From Spirochaetales bacterium (GTDB lineage Bacteria; Spirochaetota; Spirochaetia; DSM-2461), in assembly GCA_016936555.1 (NCBI GenBank), contig JAFGXR010000096.1, positions 1-57,233 on the forward strand: 57,233 nucleotides of DNA, in the 5' to 3' direction. Below, piece by piece: positions 26,647 through 35,105 of the stretch (position 1 is its first letter; the number at the start of each line of letters is the position of its first letter). A program made the position numbers and the translations under genes. The notes beneath the pieces are model-generated. The model did not search any database. It saw only the letters and a program-made list of their open reading frames with translations, and was not told where the DNA came from.

Positions 26647-26675
26647 TTGACATTTTACCGAACCGCTAGTATATA
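26647..26675 (+). promoter_or_regulatory. Promoter of the CoA biosynthesis operon
   Basis: TTGACA at 26647-26652 and TATATA at 26670-26675 with a 17-base spacer. Transcription would begin near 26682, leaving an untranslated leader of about 220 bases before the first gene, which contains two structured elements. Confidence 0.75.
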
Positions 26676-26689
26676 TGTGGTAGGAAATC

Positions 26690-26742
26690 CCGGAAGAGAA
26701 GCCGAGCCGTCGGCAGGCTATCTCAGAAAAATCCGGTTTTTT
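26690..26742 (+). terminator. Terminator-like stem-loop in the CoA-operon leader
   Basis: Outer arms CCGG (26690-26693) and CCGG (26733-26736) enclose GAGAAGCC (26696-26703), which pairs with GGCTATCTC (26716-26724) through one bulged A. Six T follow at 26737-26742. An alternative inner pairing GCCG/CGGC is possible. The position, just after the start site and before the genes, fits an attenuator, but outer and inner stems are separated by unpaired bases, so termination strength is uncertain. Confidence 0.5.
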
Positions 26743-26752
26743 CAATAACGCT

Positions 26753-26875
26753 TGAGATGCTTTATCAGCGAAAGATTTGTCACAGGATCAAGGAAGATGG
26801 CGCGGAGTTTACTTCAGTAAATGAGCACCGGCAGACGCGGAGCCTGAGGCAAAGATGAGTTGATCGAGCATCTCA
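26753..26875 (+). ncRNA. Candidate structured leader RNA upstream of the CoA operon
   Basis: TGAGATGCT (26753-26761) and AGCATCTCA (26867-26875) are perfectly complementary over 9 bases and enclose about 105 bases. Inside are a hairpin AGTTTACT / AGTAAAT with a two-base loop (about 26806-26823) and G-rich stretches (GGCGCGG, GACGCGGAGCC). No open frame fits. The architecture, a closing helix just upstream of the ribosome binding site of a biosynthetic operon, is riboswitch-like. I do not recognise it as the known pan motif, which is smaller. Ligand and function are unknown. Confidence 0.45.
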
Positions 26876-26905
26876 CAGGACTTGATCTATAAAAGGACAG
26901 GTACC

Positions 26906-27616
26906 ATGAACAAAACACTCCCCTGCGCCATAGTGGGAGACGGCCGCATGGCCACGCACTTTGCGCGCTACCTCGAACTGAGCGGCATCCCCTGTAAACA
27001 GTGGGCCCGCAAAACAAGCACGGAAGACCCTTCCGTTTTTTTCAAAGAGACAAGAGCCGTATTTCTCCTGATCCGGGACGATGCCATCGCCTCCTTTGTG
27101 GAAGAGAACCCCGAGCTGAAAGAGATGACGCTCATCCATTTCTCCGGCAGCCTCTATCTCGAAGGCATTCCCTCGATCCATCCCCTGATGACATTTTCAA
27201 AAGAGCTCTACAGCCTGGAGAAATACAGAAGCATCCCCTTCATCCATGAAAAGGGAAAGATCTCGCTCCGCGACGTTCTGCCCGAACTGCCGAACCCCGT
27301 TCAGGCCATGGATTTCCGGATGAAATCGCTCTATCACAGCCTCTGCGTTCTCAGCGGAAACTTCACGACCATGCTCTGGCAGAAAGCCTTCAGCGACTTC
27401 GACGAAAAGCTTGAACTCGACGACAGGCTGCTGATCCCCTACATGGAACAGACCTTCGAGAATCTGAAAAGCAACTGGTCAGAAGCTCTGACCGGACCTC
27501 TGGCGCGAAAGGATAAGGCGACAGTGGAGAGAAATCTCCAGGCTCTGGAAGGCGATCTTTATCAGAACGTCTACCGCTCTTTTGCCTCGACGGTTTTTAC
27601 AGGAGGGAACCTATGA
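26906..27616 (+). CDS. Rossmann/DUF2520 dehydrogenase, possible ketopantoate reductase
   Basis: A 236-residue NAD(P)-binding protein. The N-terminal loop PCAIVGDGRMATHFARYLEL is a Rossmann GxGxM motif as in ProC and PanE. The rest, including LIHFSGSLYLEGIPSIHPLM and the helical C-terminal part beginning YHSLCVLSGNFTTMLWQKAF, matches the DUF2520 family. It is the first gene of an operon encoding panB, panC, coaC, coaB, coaX and panD, where ketopantoate reductase is the one pantothenate step without an assigned gene. Filling that step is an inference from position and fold. I chose the ATG at 26906, preceded by AAAGGA; an in-frame ATT-type start upstream is less likely. Confidence 0.75.
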   Translation: MNKTLPCAIVGDGRMATHFARYLELSGIPCKQWARKTSTEDPSVFFKETRAVFLLIRDDAIASFVEENPELKEMTLIHFSGSLYLEGIPSIHPLMTFSKELYSLEKYRSIPFIHEKGKISLRDVLPELPNPVQAMDFRMKSLYHSLCVLSGNFTTMLWQKAFSDFDEKLELDDRLLIPYMEQTFENLKSNWSEALTGPLARKDKATVERNLQALEGDLYQNVYRSFASTVFTGGNL

Positions 27617-28401
27617 CGACGCTCGATTTCAGAAAATACAAAAATGAGAATAAACCCATTTCCATGATCACCTGCTACGACAGCTGGAGTGCGGCGATCA
27701 TAGAGGAATCGGATATAGACTGCATACTGGTGGGAGACAGCCTGGCCATGACCATGCACGGTTACGACAGCACATTGCCCGCCGACACGGATCTGATGGC
27801 TCTGCATACCGCCGCTGTCCGAAGAGGGGCTCCCAACGCCTTTATCGTCGGCGATATGCCTTTCCTCAGTTTCCGCAAAGGACTGGTTCCCGCCATGGAG
27901 ACAGTTGAGAAAATCATGAGAGCCGGCGCCAACGCGGTCAAGCTGGAAGGCTACGGGGGGCACGGAGAGATCATCAGTCACATAGTCGATTCGGGTGTTC
28001 CCGTTATGGGCCATATCGGGCTGACGCCCCAGTCGGTTCACCAGCTCGGCGGCTACAGGGTCCAGGGAAAAAGCGATGAAAAAGCCCGGGAGCTGATGGA
28101 GGAGGCTTCAGCCCTTGAAGAAGCGGGCTGTTTCGCCGTTGTTCTCGAATGCGTTCCCGCTCCCATCGGGCAGGCCATTTCCCGGAAGCTGACTATCCCG
28201 ACCATTGGCATAGGCGCCGGAAAGGGCTGCGACGGACAGGTACTCGTCCTTCAGGACATGCTGGGTCTCAACAATAAATTTCAGCCGAAATTCGTCAGAA
28301 CTTTTATGAAGGGCTTCGATACCATAAAAACGGCCCTCAACGAATACGACAGGACGGTCAAGGACCGCTCCTTCCCCGCAGAAGAGGAGAGTTACAGTTA
28401 A
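27613..28401 (+). CDS. panB: 3-methyl-2-oxobutanoate hydroxymethyltransferase
   Basis: A 262-residue enzyme transferring a hydroxymethyl group from methylene-tetrahydrofolate to ketoisovalerate to give ketopantoate, the first committed pantothenate step. Visible motifs: ISMITCYDSWSAAIIEES, ILVGDSLAMTMHGYDST (metal-binding Asp), FIVGDMPFLSF, ANAVKLEGYGG, and MGHIGLTPQSVHQLGGYRVQ. ECVPAPIGQAISRKLTIPTI and GIGAGKGCDGQVLVLQDMLG complete the barrel. Overlaps the preceding gene by four bases (ATGA) and the next gene by one. Confidence 0.96.
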   Translation: MTTLDFRKYKNENKPISMITCYDSWSAAIIEESDIDCILVGDSLAMTMHGYDSTLPADTDLMALHTAAVRRGAPNAFIVGDMPFLSFRKGLVPAMETVEKIMRAGANAVKLEGYGGHGEIISHIVDSGVPVMGHIGLTPQSVHQLGGYRVQGKSDEKARELMEEASALEEAGCFAVVLECVPAPIGQAISRKLTIPTIGIGAGKGCDGQVLVLQDMLGLNNKFQPKFVRTFMKGFDTIKTALNEYDRTVKDRSFPAEEESYS

Positions 28402-29162
28402 TGAGAATCATCAGATCCATAGAAGAGTGGAGAGAGGAATTCAGGTATTATAAAAGAGAGCGGCGGTCCGTCGGACTTGTTCCCACCATGGGAGCGCTTC
28501 ACGACGCCCATATAAGCCTGGTCAGGACATCGAAGGAGGAAAACGACCTGACGGCTGTTTCCATTTTCGTCAATCCGACCCAGTTCAACAATCCCGACGA
28601 TCTGGCCAACTATCCCCTCACCTGGAACGAAGATGTGGCCAGGCTGGAGGAAGCGGGCGTCGATTATCTTCTCTTTCCCTCCTATGAGGATATGTACCGC
28701 GACGGATATAAATACAAATTGATCGAAACCGATTATTCGCAGGATCTCTGCGGGACCGCCCGGCCGGGACATTTCGACGGGGTACTCACCGTTGTCATGA
28801 AGCTGATCAACATAACCAAGGCGACACGGGCCTATTTCGGAGAGAAAGACTGGCAGCAGTACCGGCTGATCGCCGGGATGGCCGAAGCTTTCTTCCTCGA
28901 TACGGAAATCATCCCCTGCCCCATCGTCCGGGAGGAGAGCGGGCTGGCCATGAGTTCCCGGAACAAAATGCTCACTCCCGAAGAGCTGGAGATCGCCCCG
29001 AACTTCAACAGGATCATCACTTCGGGCAGGAGCCTCGGAGAGATGAGAGAGGAGCTGGAATCCCTGGGGATGAAAGTGGATTACCTGAAAGAAAAGGAAG
29101 GACGGATCTTCGGAGCCGTCTTTCTGGGAAAAGCGAGGTTGATAGACAATGTCCCCCTCTAA
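28401..29162 (+). CDS. panC: Pantothenate synthetase (pantoate--beta-alanine ligase)
   Basis: A 253-residue ligase joining pantoate and beta-alanine with ATP. VPTMGALHDAHISLVRTSKE carries the HxGH-type nucleotide signature, here HDAH, with Ala where most members have Gly. SIFVNPTQFNN, YLLFPSYEDMY, the CGTARPGHFDGVLTVVMKL loop, YFGEKDWQQYRLI and the KMSKS-like SGLAMSSRNKML are present. The protein is about 30 residues shorter than typical at the C-terminus, where the small lid domain is abbreviated. It lies between panB (one-base overlap) and coaC (14-base overlap). Confidence 0.95.
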   Translation: MRIIRSIEEWREEFRYYKRERRSVGLVPTMGALHDAHISLVRTSKEENDLTAVSIFVNPTQFNNPDDLANYPLTWNEDVARLEEAGVDYLLFPSYEDMYRDGYKYKLIETDYSQDLCGTARPGHFDGVLTVVMKLINITKATRAYFGEKDWQQYRLIAGMAEAFFLDTEIIPCPIVREESGLAMSSRNKMLTPEELEIAPNFNRIITSGRSLGEMREELESLGMKVDYLKEKEGRIFGAVFLGKARLIDNVPL

Positions 29163-29688
29163 AAAAATACTTCTGTGCATCAGCGGATCCATTTCCGCCT
29201 ACAAAGCGGCGTCTCTCGCTTCGGCTTTGAAGAAAAAAGGCCATGAAGTCAAAACCGTTGCTACGGAAAGCGCCCTGAAATTCATCGGACCCGCCGCCCT
29301 GGAAGGCATAACAGGGCAGCCGGTTCTCACCGATATGTTTCATCCCGGATACGAGATTCCCCATATCAATCTTCCGGAATGGGCCGATATGATCGTCCTC
29401 TACCCCGCTTCGGCGACGACTCTGGCGAGGCTGAGGACGGGACTGGCGGAGGACCTGCTCTCGGCGGTATTCCTCTCCAACAATTTCCGGAAGCCCTACT
29501 GGATCTGCCCGGCCATGAACATCAATATGCTCGAGCATCCGGCGGTTCAGGAAAACCTGAAGGTTCTGGAGACATGGGGCGCCCGGATCATCGATCCCGA
29601 TGAAGGCGTTCTGGCCTGCGGAACCGTCGGAAAGGGAAGAGCTCCCGATCCGGTCAGGCTGGCCGGACTGATAGAGGAATCCCTATGA
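29149..29688 (+). CDS. coaC: Phosphopantothenoylcysteine decarboxylase (separate CoaC)
   Basis: A 179-residue flavoprotein decarboxylating 4'-phosphopantothenoylcysteine to 4'-phosphopantetheine. KKILLCISGSISAYKAASLA is the FMN-binding start with the family's Ser-Ile-Ser-Ala loop. PAMNINMLEHPAVQ is the substrate-binding PxMNxxM motif and LACGTVGKGRAPDP contains the proton-donating Cys. In most bacteria this domain is fused to the ligase as CoaBC; here the two are separate adjacent genes, as in some streptococci and enterococci. The start overlaps panC by 14 bases and the end overlaps coaB by four. Confidence 0.93.
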   Translation: MSPSKKILLCISGSISAYKAASLASALKKKGHEVKTVATESALKFIGPAALEGITGQPVLTDMFHPGYEIPHINLPEWADMIVLYPASATTLARLRTGLAEDLLSAVFLSNNFRKPYWICPAMNINMLEHPAVQENLKVLETWGARIIDPDEGVLACGTVGKGRAPDPVRLAGLIEESL

Positions 29689-30362
29689 AAGTACTGATTA
29701 CTTCGGGCGGAACCGAGGAGCCGATCGACGGCGTCCGTTACATAACCAATTTCTCCACGGGGAAAACCGGCGCCGCAATAGCCGACAGGCTGACCGAACT
29801 GGGAGCGGAAGTGACCCTCCTGCACGGGAAAAGAGCCTTTCTGCCGGAGAACCCCCTGAAGAAACACAGTTTCACTGACTTCAGAAGCCTCGATGAAAGA
29901 CTTCAGGCGCTGCTGTCGGCGGAAGACTTCGACGCGGTAATCCATCTGGCGGCGGTCAGCGATTTTTCCGTCGATTTCATAGAGACTGAAGAGGGGAAAA
30001 GAATCGTTCCCGATGCCCGGGGAAAAATAAGCTCCGACGGCAAAAGTCTGAACCTGCATCTGAAACGGAACTATAAAATCCTGCAGAAGCTGAAGGATTA
30101 CAATGGCGCAAAAAAGGATTTGCTTGTAGTCGGTTTTAAACTGACCGATACGGACTCGGTCGAGGAAATGGAAAGCGCCGTAAAAAAACAGCTCGAAGAG
30201 GGGCATGTGGATCTGGTGGTGCACAATAATCTGAGAGATATCACCGCGGCAAAACACCCGGCGAGGATATACGTTTCCAACGGCAGCCTGCTTTACAGGA
30301 CCGAAACGAAAGAGGAGCTTGCCGAGAAGCTCTTCCAGCTGATGAAAGAAAAAGGATACTGA
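29685..30362 (+). CDS. coaB: Phosphopantothenate--cysteine ligase (separate CoaB)
   Basis: A 225-residue ligase coupling 4'-phosphopantothenate and cysteine, the step before Coa[21 protein letters not shown] followed by [20 protein letters not shown] is the nucleotide-binding region, [14 protein letters not shown] follows, and the LVVGFKLTD and [12 protein letters not shown] parts form the substrate pocket. It is a standalone domain of about half the size of fused CoaBC. The nucleotide preference (ATP or CTP) cannot be told here. It overlaps coaC by ATGA and ends one base before coaX. Confidence 0.92.
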   Translation: MKVLITSGGTEEPIDGVRYITNFSTGKTGAAIADRLTELGAEVTLLHGKRAFLPENPLKKHSFTDFRSLDERLQALLSAEDFDAVIHLAAVSDFSVDFIETEEGKRIVPDARGKISSDGKSLNLHLKRNYKILQKLKDYNGAKKDLLVVGFKLTDTDSVEEMESAVKKQLEEGHVDLVVHNNLRDITAAKHPARIYVSNGSLLYRTETKEELAEKLFQLMKEKGY

Positions 30363-30363
30363 A

Positions 30364-31134
30364 ATGATACTATGTCTCGATGTGGGTAACACCCAGTTAT
30401 ACGGCGGTCTGTTCAAGGAGGATAAAGTCATCTTCCGCTTCAGAAAGGTCATGAACAAGGGGATCTCTTCCGATGAGATCGGCATTTTTCTCCGTTCCGT
30501 CATCAGGGAGAACGGTCTGGACCCTTCCGAAGTCAGCCGCATAGCCTACTGCAGCGTCGTCCCCGACCTGAACCACTCCCTGGAGAACAGCTGCCGCCAC
30601 TACTTCAGCCTGGAGCCCTTTTCGCTGAAACCGGGCGTGAAGACAGGCCTGAAGATTAAATACACCAATCCCGGGGAAGTGGGAGCCGACAGAATCGCCG
30701 ACGCCATCGGCGCCTACACGCTCTTCCCCGGAAAAGATATCATCATAGTCGACTTCGGTACGGCGACGACCATCGAAGTTCTGACAAAAGACAGAGAGTA
30801 CCTGGGAGGGGCTATCGTCCCGGGGATGAAAATAGCCATGCAGGCCCTGGAGGAGAGAACGGCCAAGCTGCCGAAAGTGGAAATCGTCAAACCGACGAAA
30901 GCCTGCGGGCGCTCTACCATCGAAAGCATCCAGTCTGGTCTCTATTTCGGAAATCTCGGTATCATAAAGGAGATAACCAGTATGATTACCAGAGAGAGTT
31001 TCAACGGGGAAAAGCCGATGATTATCGGCACCGGGGGATTCTCGGGGCTCTTCCGCGATTCGGGAGTCTTTGACGAAATCATTCCCGACCTGGTCCTCGA
31101 CGGCATCTACAAAGCACAGGAGTTGAACAAATGA
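30364..31134 (+). CDS. coaX: Type III pantothenate kinase
   Basis: A 256-residue kinase of the ASKHA fold that phosphorylates pantothenate and is not inhibited by CoA, replacing Coa[17 protein letters not shown] is the phosphate-1 loop with the catalytic Asp, [18 protein letters not shown] binds pantothenate, [15 protein letters not shown] is the phosphate-2 loop and [20 protein letters not shown] follows. [12 protein letters not shown] is the adenosine motif. It sits between coaB and panD in a tight operon. Confidence 0.95.
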   Translation: MILCLDVGNTQLYGGLFKEDKVIFRFRKVMNKGISSDEIGIFLRSVIRENGLDPSEVSRIAYCSVVPDLNHSLENSCRHYFSLEPFSLKPGVKTGLKIKYTNPGEVGADRIADAIGAYTLFPGKDIIIVDFGTATTIEVLTKDREYLGGAIVPGMKIAMQALEERTAKLPKVEIVKPTKACGRSTIESIQSGLYFGNLGIIKEITSMITRESFNGEKPMIIGTGGFSGLFRDSGVFDEIIPDLVLDGIYKAQELNK

Positions 31135-31487
31135 CAATAGAAATGCTCAAAGCAAAATTACATAGAGCTACGGTAACCGATGCGGACCTGAACTACGAAG
31201 GTTCCGTATCGATCGATCCCGCCCTTTACAAGGCGGTCGGAATGATGGAATTCGAAAAAGTCGATATCCTGAACATCAACAACGGCGCCCGCCTGACCAC
31301 CTATATCATCAATGGCAAAGAGGGAGAGGTCTGCCTCAACGGAGCCGCCGCCAGACTGGTCCAGAGAGGAGATAAAGTGATTATCTGTTCCTACTGCGCC
31401 CTGGACTCGGAGGAAGCGAAAGATCACAAGCCGATGGTGGCTCTGCTGGACGAAAAGAACCGTATCATCAAAGAGGGGATCAAGTGA
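31131..31487 (+). CDS. panD: Aspartate 1-decarboxylase proenzyme
   Basis: A 118-residue pyruvoyl enzyme making beta-alanine from aspartate for pantothenate. The self-cleavage site is Gly24-Ser25 in [20 protein letters not shown], generating the pyruvoyl group. Family motifs [40 protein letters not shown] and [10 protein letters not shown] are present. Last gene of the CoA operon; it overlaps coaX by four bases. No terminator is obvious before the next gene's promoter. Confidence 0.95.
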   Translation: MTIEMLKAKLHRATVTDADLNYEGSVSIDPALYKAVGMMEFEKVDILNINNGARLTTYIINGKEGEVCLNGAAARLVQRGDKVIICSYCALDSEEAKDHKPMVALLDEKNRIIKEGIK

Positions 31488-31516
31488 TCAGCTCAGATTA
31501 AGAACTATCAAATTTC

Positions 31517-31544
31517 TTGACGGCTTTAAGGTTTTGGCTACAAT
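31517..31544 (+). promoter_or_regulatory. Promoter placing transcription start at the next gene's ATG
   Basis: TTGACG at 31517-31522 and TACAAT at 31539-31544 with a 16-base spacer. The expected start, about 7 bases after the -10, coincides with the ATG at 31552, so the message could be leaderless. No Shine-Dalgarno sequence lies before that ATG, which agrees with this reading. Confidence 0.55.
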
Positions 31545-31551
31545 TGAAAGC

Positions 31552-32337
31552 ATGATAAACATATTACACGTGGAACGTGGATCCTTCTTCAGGAAGGTCA
31601 TTAAAGACATAGCCGCCCAGTCGGGGCTCATACATTTTGAAGCGGAAAGCGCCGAAGCGGCTCTGGACGTTCTCAAAGAGGAATCTGTCGACCTTATAAT
31701 TACCGGTCTGGAACTGGCCGATGTTTCGGGCGAGGAATTCGTCGAGAAACTAAGGCGCACCCAGTTCAATGAGATTCCCGTCATGGTCATCTCTTCAAGC
31801 GACTCCCTGGAAGACTACGAGAAAATGTTCAAGCTGGGCGTGGTGGACTTTATCCATAAAAAGGACATCTCCTACGACCGTTTCAACCGTTACGTGCAAT
31901 CGATCGTCAAAGAGGACAGACTCATAACCAAACTGAGGGAAATTGAGATCGCCGTTCTGGACGACAGCCAGGTCAGCCTGAATGTCATACGCAATATCTT
32001 CACACTCAACAGGATTCAGAATGTCGACTATTTCAAAGACCCGAAAGAACTTCTGGCCTCGAACAAAAACTACGCGATTTACATCCTCGATCTGATTCTG
32101 CCCGAGGTTTCCGGCGATGAGGTCATCATGAAAGTCCGGGAGAGATCGAACGATAATGTCATCATCTCCATTTCAAGTGTGAAGAACTACAAAACCATAT
32201 CCAACATTCTGCTGATCGGAGCCGATGATTACATCATCAAGCCCTTCGACTCCAATGTGTTTATGGCCAGACTGAAAGCCACAGTCCGGACTCTTCTGCT
32301 CCTGGAGGAAATAAAAGACCTGAAAAGCCGCCTTTGA
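31552..32337 (+). CDS. Double-receiver response regulator, no output domain
   Basis: A 261-residue cytosolic protein made of two CheY-like receiver domains (about 1-120 and 130-260). In the first, the phosphoacceptor position is Gly52 in DLIITGLELADVSG, so it is a pseudo-receiver; its Lys is still in VDFIHKKDI. The second has the acidic pair in AVLDDSQVS, Asp in YILDLILPEVSG and Lys in DDYIIKPFDS, so it looks competent. With no output domain it may act by protein binding or phosphate transfer. The chemoreceptor gene converges from the other strand 8 bases away. The ATG is preferred over an in-frame TTG six codons upstream, within the likely promoter. Confidence 0.85.
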   Translation: MINILHVERGSFFRKVIKDIAAQSGLIHFEAESAEAALDVLKEESVDLIITGLELADVSGEEFVEKLRRTQFNEIPVMVISSSDSLEDYEKMFKLGVVDFIHKKDISYDRFNRYVQSIVKEDRLITKLREIEIAVLDDSQVSLNVIRNIFTLNRIQNVDYFKDPKELLASNKNYAIYILDLILPEVSGDEVIMKVRERSNDNVIISISSVKNYKTISNILLIGADDYIIKPFDSNVFMARLKATVRTLLLLEEIKDLKSRL

Positions 32338-32345
32338 CAGCGGCT

Positions 32346-33644
32346 TCAGTAAGAGGGTTCGAGATACTTCTCCCCGATTGTGAACCGGTCCATCAGCGAT
32401 TCGAGCTGAAGGGCCTGTCCCGCCAGTTCCTCCGAGGCGGAAGCGCTTTCCTCGGCGCTGGCGGAATTGCTCTGGGTGACCCGGCTCACCTGTTCCAGAC
32501 CGGCTGTCATCCCGTCGAGAGCCCGGGTTTGCCTGTCCGTCGCATCCGCTATGTTATGGAGGAGATCGGCAACTCTGGAGCTGGCGTTGACTATGGCTTC
32601 CAGCTGCTGGAGGGTTCTGATGACAGCCTTGTTCCCATCTTCGATTCTGAGAACTGATATGTCCACCTTATCTGTCGTTTCCTTCACGGCTTCGGCGCTT
32701 TTTACCGCGAGGTTCCGAACTTCATCAGCCACAACGGCAAATCCCTTTCCGTATTTTCCCGCCCGAGCCGCTTCCACATTGGCGTTAAGGGCCAGAAGAT
32801 TGATCTGAAAGGCGATATCGTCGATCACTTTTACGATATTCCGTATTTCATCGGAACTGCTGTTGATTCCCTCCATGGCCTCTTTCATTCTGATCATTTC
32901 GTCGGAACCGTTCTCCGCTTCCCTGCGGGCTTCACCGGCAAGACGGCTCGCCTCTTTGACAAGCGATGAGTTCTCGTGGGACTGATTGTTCATCTGCTCC
33001 ACCGAAGAGGTAATCTCTTCCAGAGTGCCGGCCTGCTCCGATGCCCCTTCGGAGAGGTTCTGACTGCCGATGGCGATCTGATCGGCCCCGGACCGGACCT
33101 GATAGATGGCATCGGTAATCTGCTGAACCATCCCCCCCAGAGATTCAGTCATTTCGCTGATGGACTGACCCAGGGCATCGCTGTCCGACAGAAGCGTGAC
33201 GTCCACGGAAAAATCCCCTTCGGCGACCTGCTGGAGGATACGGGATTTCTCACGCAGAGCGGCAGTCATTCTGGCAAAAGAACGGGATAGGTCTCCGATC
33301 TCGTCTCTCTGTTTTATGGAAAGGTCTTCGAGATCGACGATTCCTCTGGCGATCTGTTCGGCATGGGCGGTCAGTTTGCCCAGAGGTTTGATAATAAAGG
33401 TCGCCAATCCCACAACGGCGACAATCGTTGCGGAAGAACCGGGAAGGACGATCACCAGAAATGTCTGGAGGCTCAATCCCTTCATCCCCATATAAAAGGC
33501 CATGATGGCGATCAGGCCGACGGTCAGCCCGAAAGTCAGGGATATTTTAAAAATGATAGTAAAGCGGTATTTGAGAAAGAACGTGATATTCGTCAACATG
33601 ACGATTCCACAGATGATCAGAACGACTTTGAGAAACTCGGACAT
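32346..33644 (-). CDS. Methyl-accepting chemotaxis protein without sensory domain
   Basis: A 432-residue transducer. The N-terminus has about three membrane segments (about 5-25, 30-55, 60-85) with almost no periplasmic loop, so it lacks a classical ligand domain. A HAMP unit (PLGKLTAHAEQIARGIVDLE) leads into a long coiled-coil signalling domain with the hairpin tip QINLLALNANVEAARAGKYG followed by KGFAVVADEVRNLAVKSAEA, which contacts CheA and CheW. Sensing through membrane or energy state, or via a partner, is possible. It converges on the double-receiver gene. Confidence 0.92.
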   Translation of the reverse strand: MSEFLKVVLIICGIVMLTNITFFLKYRFTIIFKISLTFGLTVGLIAIMAFYMGMKGLSLQTFLVIVLPGSSATIVAVVGLATFIIKPLGKLTAHAEQIARGIVDLEDLSIKQRDEIGDLSRSFARMTAALREKSRILQQVAEGDFSVDVTLLSDSDALGQSISEMTESLGGMVQQITDAIYQVRSGADQIAIGSQNLSEGASEQAGTLEEITSSVEQMNNQSHENSSLVKEASRLAGEARREAENGSDEMIRMKEAMEGINSSSDEIRNIVKVIDDIAFQINLLALNANVEAARAGKYGKGFAVVADEVRNLAVKSAEAVKETTDKVDISVLRIEDGNKAVIRTLQQLEAIVNASSRVADLLHNIADATDRQTRALDGMTAGLEQVSRVTQSNSASAEESASASEELAGQALQLESLMDRFTIGEKYLEPSY

Positions 33645-33697
33645 ATATCCCCCTCTTCACGATTCTTATAAAAGACTAGTAGAGCGTCATGTTAATT

Positions 33698-34417
33698 TCA
33701 ATCAAAATACGGGTCGCCTCCGATGCGGATGACATCGGACAGATCGCTCCAGACCCAGTTCCCCTCCTGAAGGGTGGCCATATGCCTGTCCGTCCCCTTC
33801 ATGGGTAGCGCTATAACATGTTCCTGCCGGGCATGTTCCAGATAGAGATATTCGTAATCGTACTTCATCTGTTTGTATTCTATCGTTTCCGAACCGGTTT
33901 TCAGATACCATGTCCCGTCGTTTCTGTTGATGTATTCCCCGCCGCCGTCCGCAGAGAATGTATATTTCTCAGGAAGCTTAAGATCCTTGAGAAGGGGTTT
34001 GAACACCCCCTGGGAACTTTTATAGCGCCGCATACTGTTAACCATGGCAACAGGATCCTGAGTGTAGATATTTTCGATGAACTGTCCCTTTTTATCATAG
34101 AGGAAGACCGAGGGATAGCCGGAAAAATCGAAACCGGCCAGTTCGGGATTTCGGACTCCGTCGACTTTATCGAGCAGTTTCAGGGGAATGTAGTTTTCAG
34201 TCAGGTAGGATTGGAACTCCGGCTTGGAGAGAACATTCTCTTCCAGCCGCTGGCACCAGACGCACCAGCTCGGCGCGGTGATGAGAACGAAGATGTTTTT
34301 ATCCTCCTCCTGTGCAGCGGCCAGAGCCTTATCGTATTCGCTGAGCCAGTTGACTGTGTCGGCGAAGAGGCCGGACAACGCAAACGTAAATATCAACAGA
34401 ACAAATTTATATTTCAT
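33698..34417 (-). CDS. Exported thioredoxin-fold protein
   Basis: A 239-residue protein with a signal peptide (MKYKFVLLIFTFALSGLFA). The next 120 residues have a thioredoxin fold with a CxxC site in APSWCVWCQRLEENVLSKPE and a cis-Pro loop in FSGYPSVFLYD. The region AAAQEEDKNIFVLITAPSWC is typical of the DsbD-C/thioredoxin-7 group that reduces or repairs periplasmic thiols. The C-terminal 90 residues (from about 150) form a separate beta-rich domain, containing WYLKTGSETIEYKQMKYDYE, which I do not recognise. Partners and substrate are unknown. Confidence 0.82.
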   Translation of the reverse strand: MKYKFVLLIFTFALSGLFADTVNWLSEYDKALAAAQEEDKNIFVLITAPSWCVWCQRLEENVLSKPEFQSYLTENYIPLKLLDKVDGVRNPELAGFDFSGYPSVFLYDKKGQFIENIYTQDPVAMVNSMRRYKSSQGVFKPLLKDLKLPEKYTFSADGGGEYINRNDGTWYLKTGSETIEYKQMKYDYEYLYLEHARQEHVIALPMKGTDRHMATLQEGNWVWSDLSDVIRIGGDPYFD

Positions 34418-34489
34418 GGATCCCTCCCAAACAATCAGACTTATTACTAAATCTTATGGATTGAGCGGGAAATGTCCAGTTTATACCCG

Positions 34490-34960
34490 TTACCATGGTT
34501 TTGCTTTTATGAAGTTAATGCGGGGATCGTCCGATTCAGTACCGGGAAAAATGGACAGGATTTCCAAAAAGACTTCGTACTCACCTTCTGCTCCCATATC
34601 GACAATCTGAGGATGAGCCGTGTCGAGAAGTTCCTTTTCAACGACTTCCGAAGTCGTATGATTGGTGATTCTGATTTTTCGGGGACGGGCATACCTGTAA
34701 TAATCTCCGGGGTTCTCAATGGAGATACCCCCCGATGAAATGATCAGTTCTTTCATATTGGCTTTTGCTGAACCGGTCAGGATTTCTCTTACGGTGAAAA
34801 CATTAAGACCTACAGGATCGTGGAGATAATTCTGCTTAGAAAAAGCCTGATATTTGAATGATCCGATGTCGGGAAAGAGGAACTCTTCGTTGAGGAGCAG
34901 AATTCCTGTCTTATCTTTACTATGAAAAACGTAGAAAGGTTCTATACAGGTTAATTGCAT
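34490..34960 (-). CDS. Hypothetical protein, beta-sandwich-like C-terminus
   Basis: A 156-residue protein with no signal peptide and no firm family match. The second half, with ISIENPGDYYRYARPRKIRI followed by TNHTTSEVVEKELLDTAHPQ, resembles discoidin/NADase-type glycan-binding domains (pattern: surroundings of an R-P-K-x-I strand, then an L-x-D turn). This is a weak impression. The first half is not recognised. It follows the thioredoxin gene region on the same strand, 72 bases apart. A typical start with a clear ribosome binding site is not visible. Confidence 0.6.
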   Translation of the reverse strand: MQLTCIEPFYVFHSKDKTGILLLNEEFLFPDIGSFKYQAFSKQNYLHDPVGLNVFTVREILTGSAKANMKELIISSGGISIENPGDYYRYARPRKIRITNHTTSEVVEKELLDTAHPQIVDMGAEGEYEVFLEILSIFPGTESDDPRINFIKAKPW

Positions 34961-35105
34961 AGGTAAAATTTCTGGAACAATCTTCCCGGCCCGGTATCGG
35001 AAGAAAACTCCTCCAAATAGAGAATACTAGAGAATGCTCAGTATCAAAAGGGATTTCATCTCAGCCTCACAGGGAATTAATTTGAATATTTAAGATAATA
35101 TCACT

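Noticed and set aside
26753-26875. The known pan RNA motif
   Set aside because: That motif is a small stem-loop with bulged adenosines; the element here is larger and differently organised.
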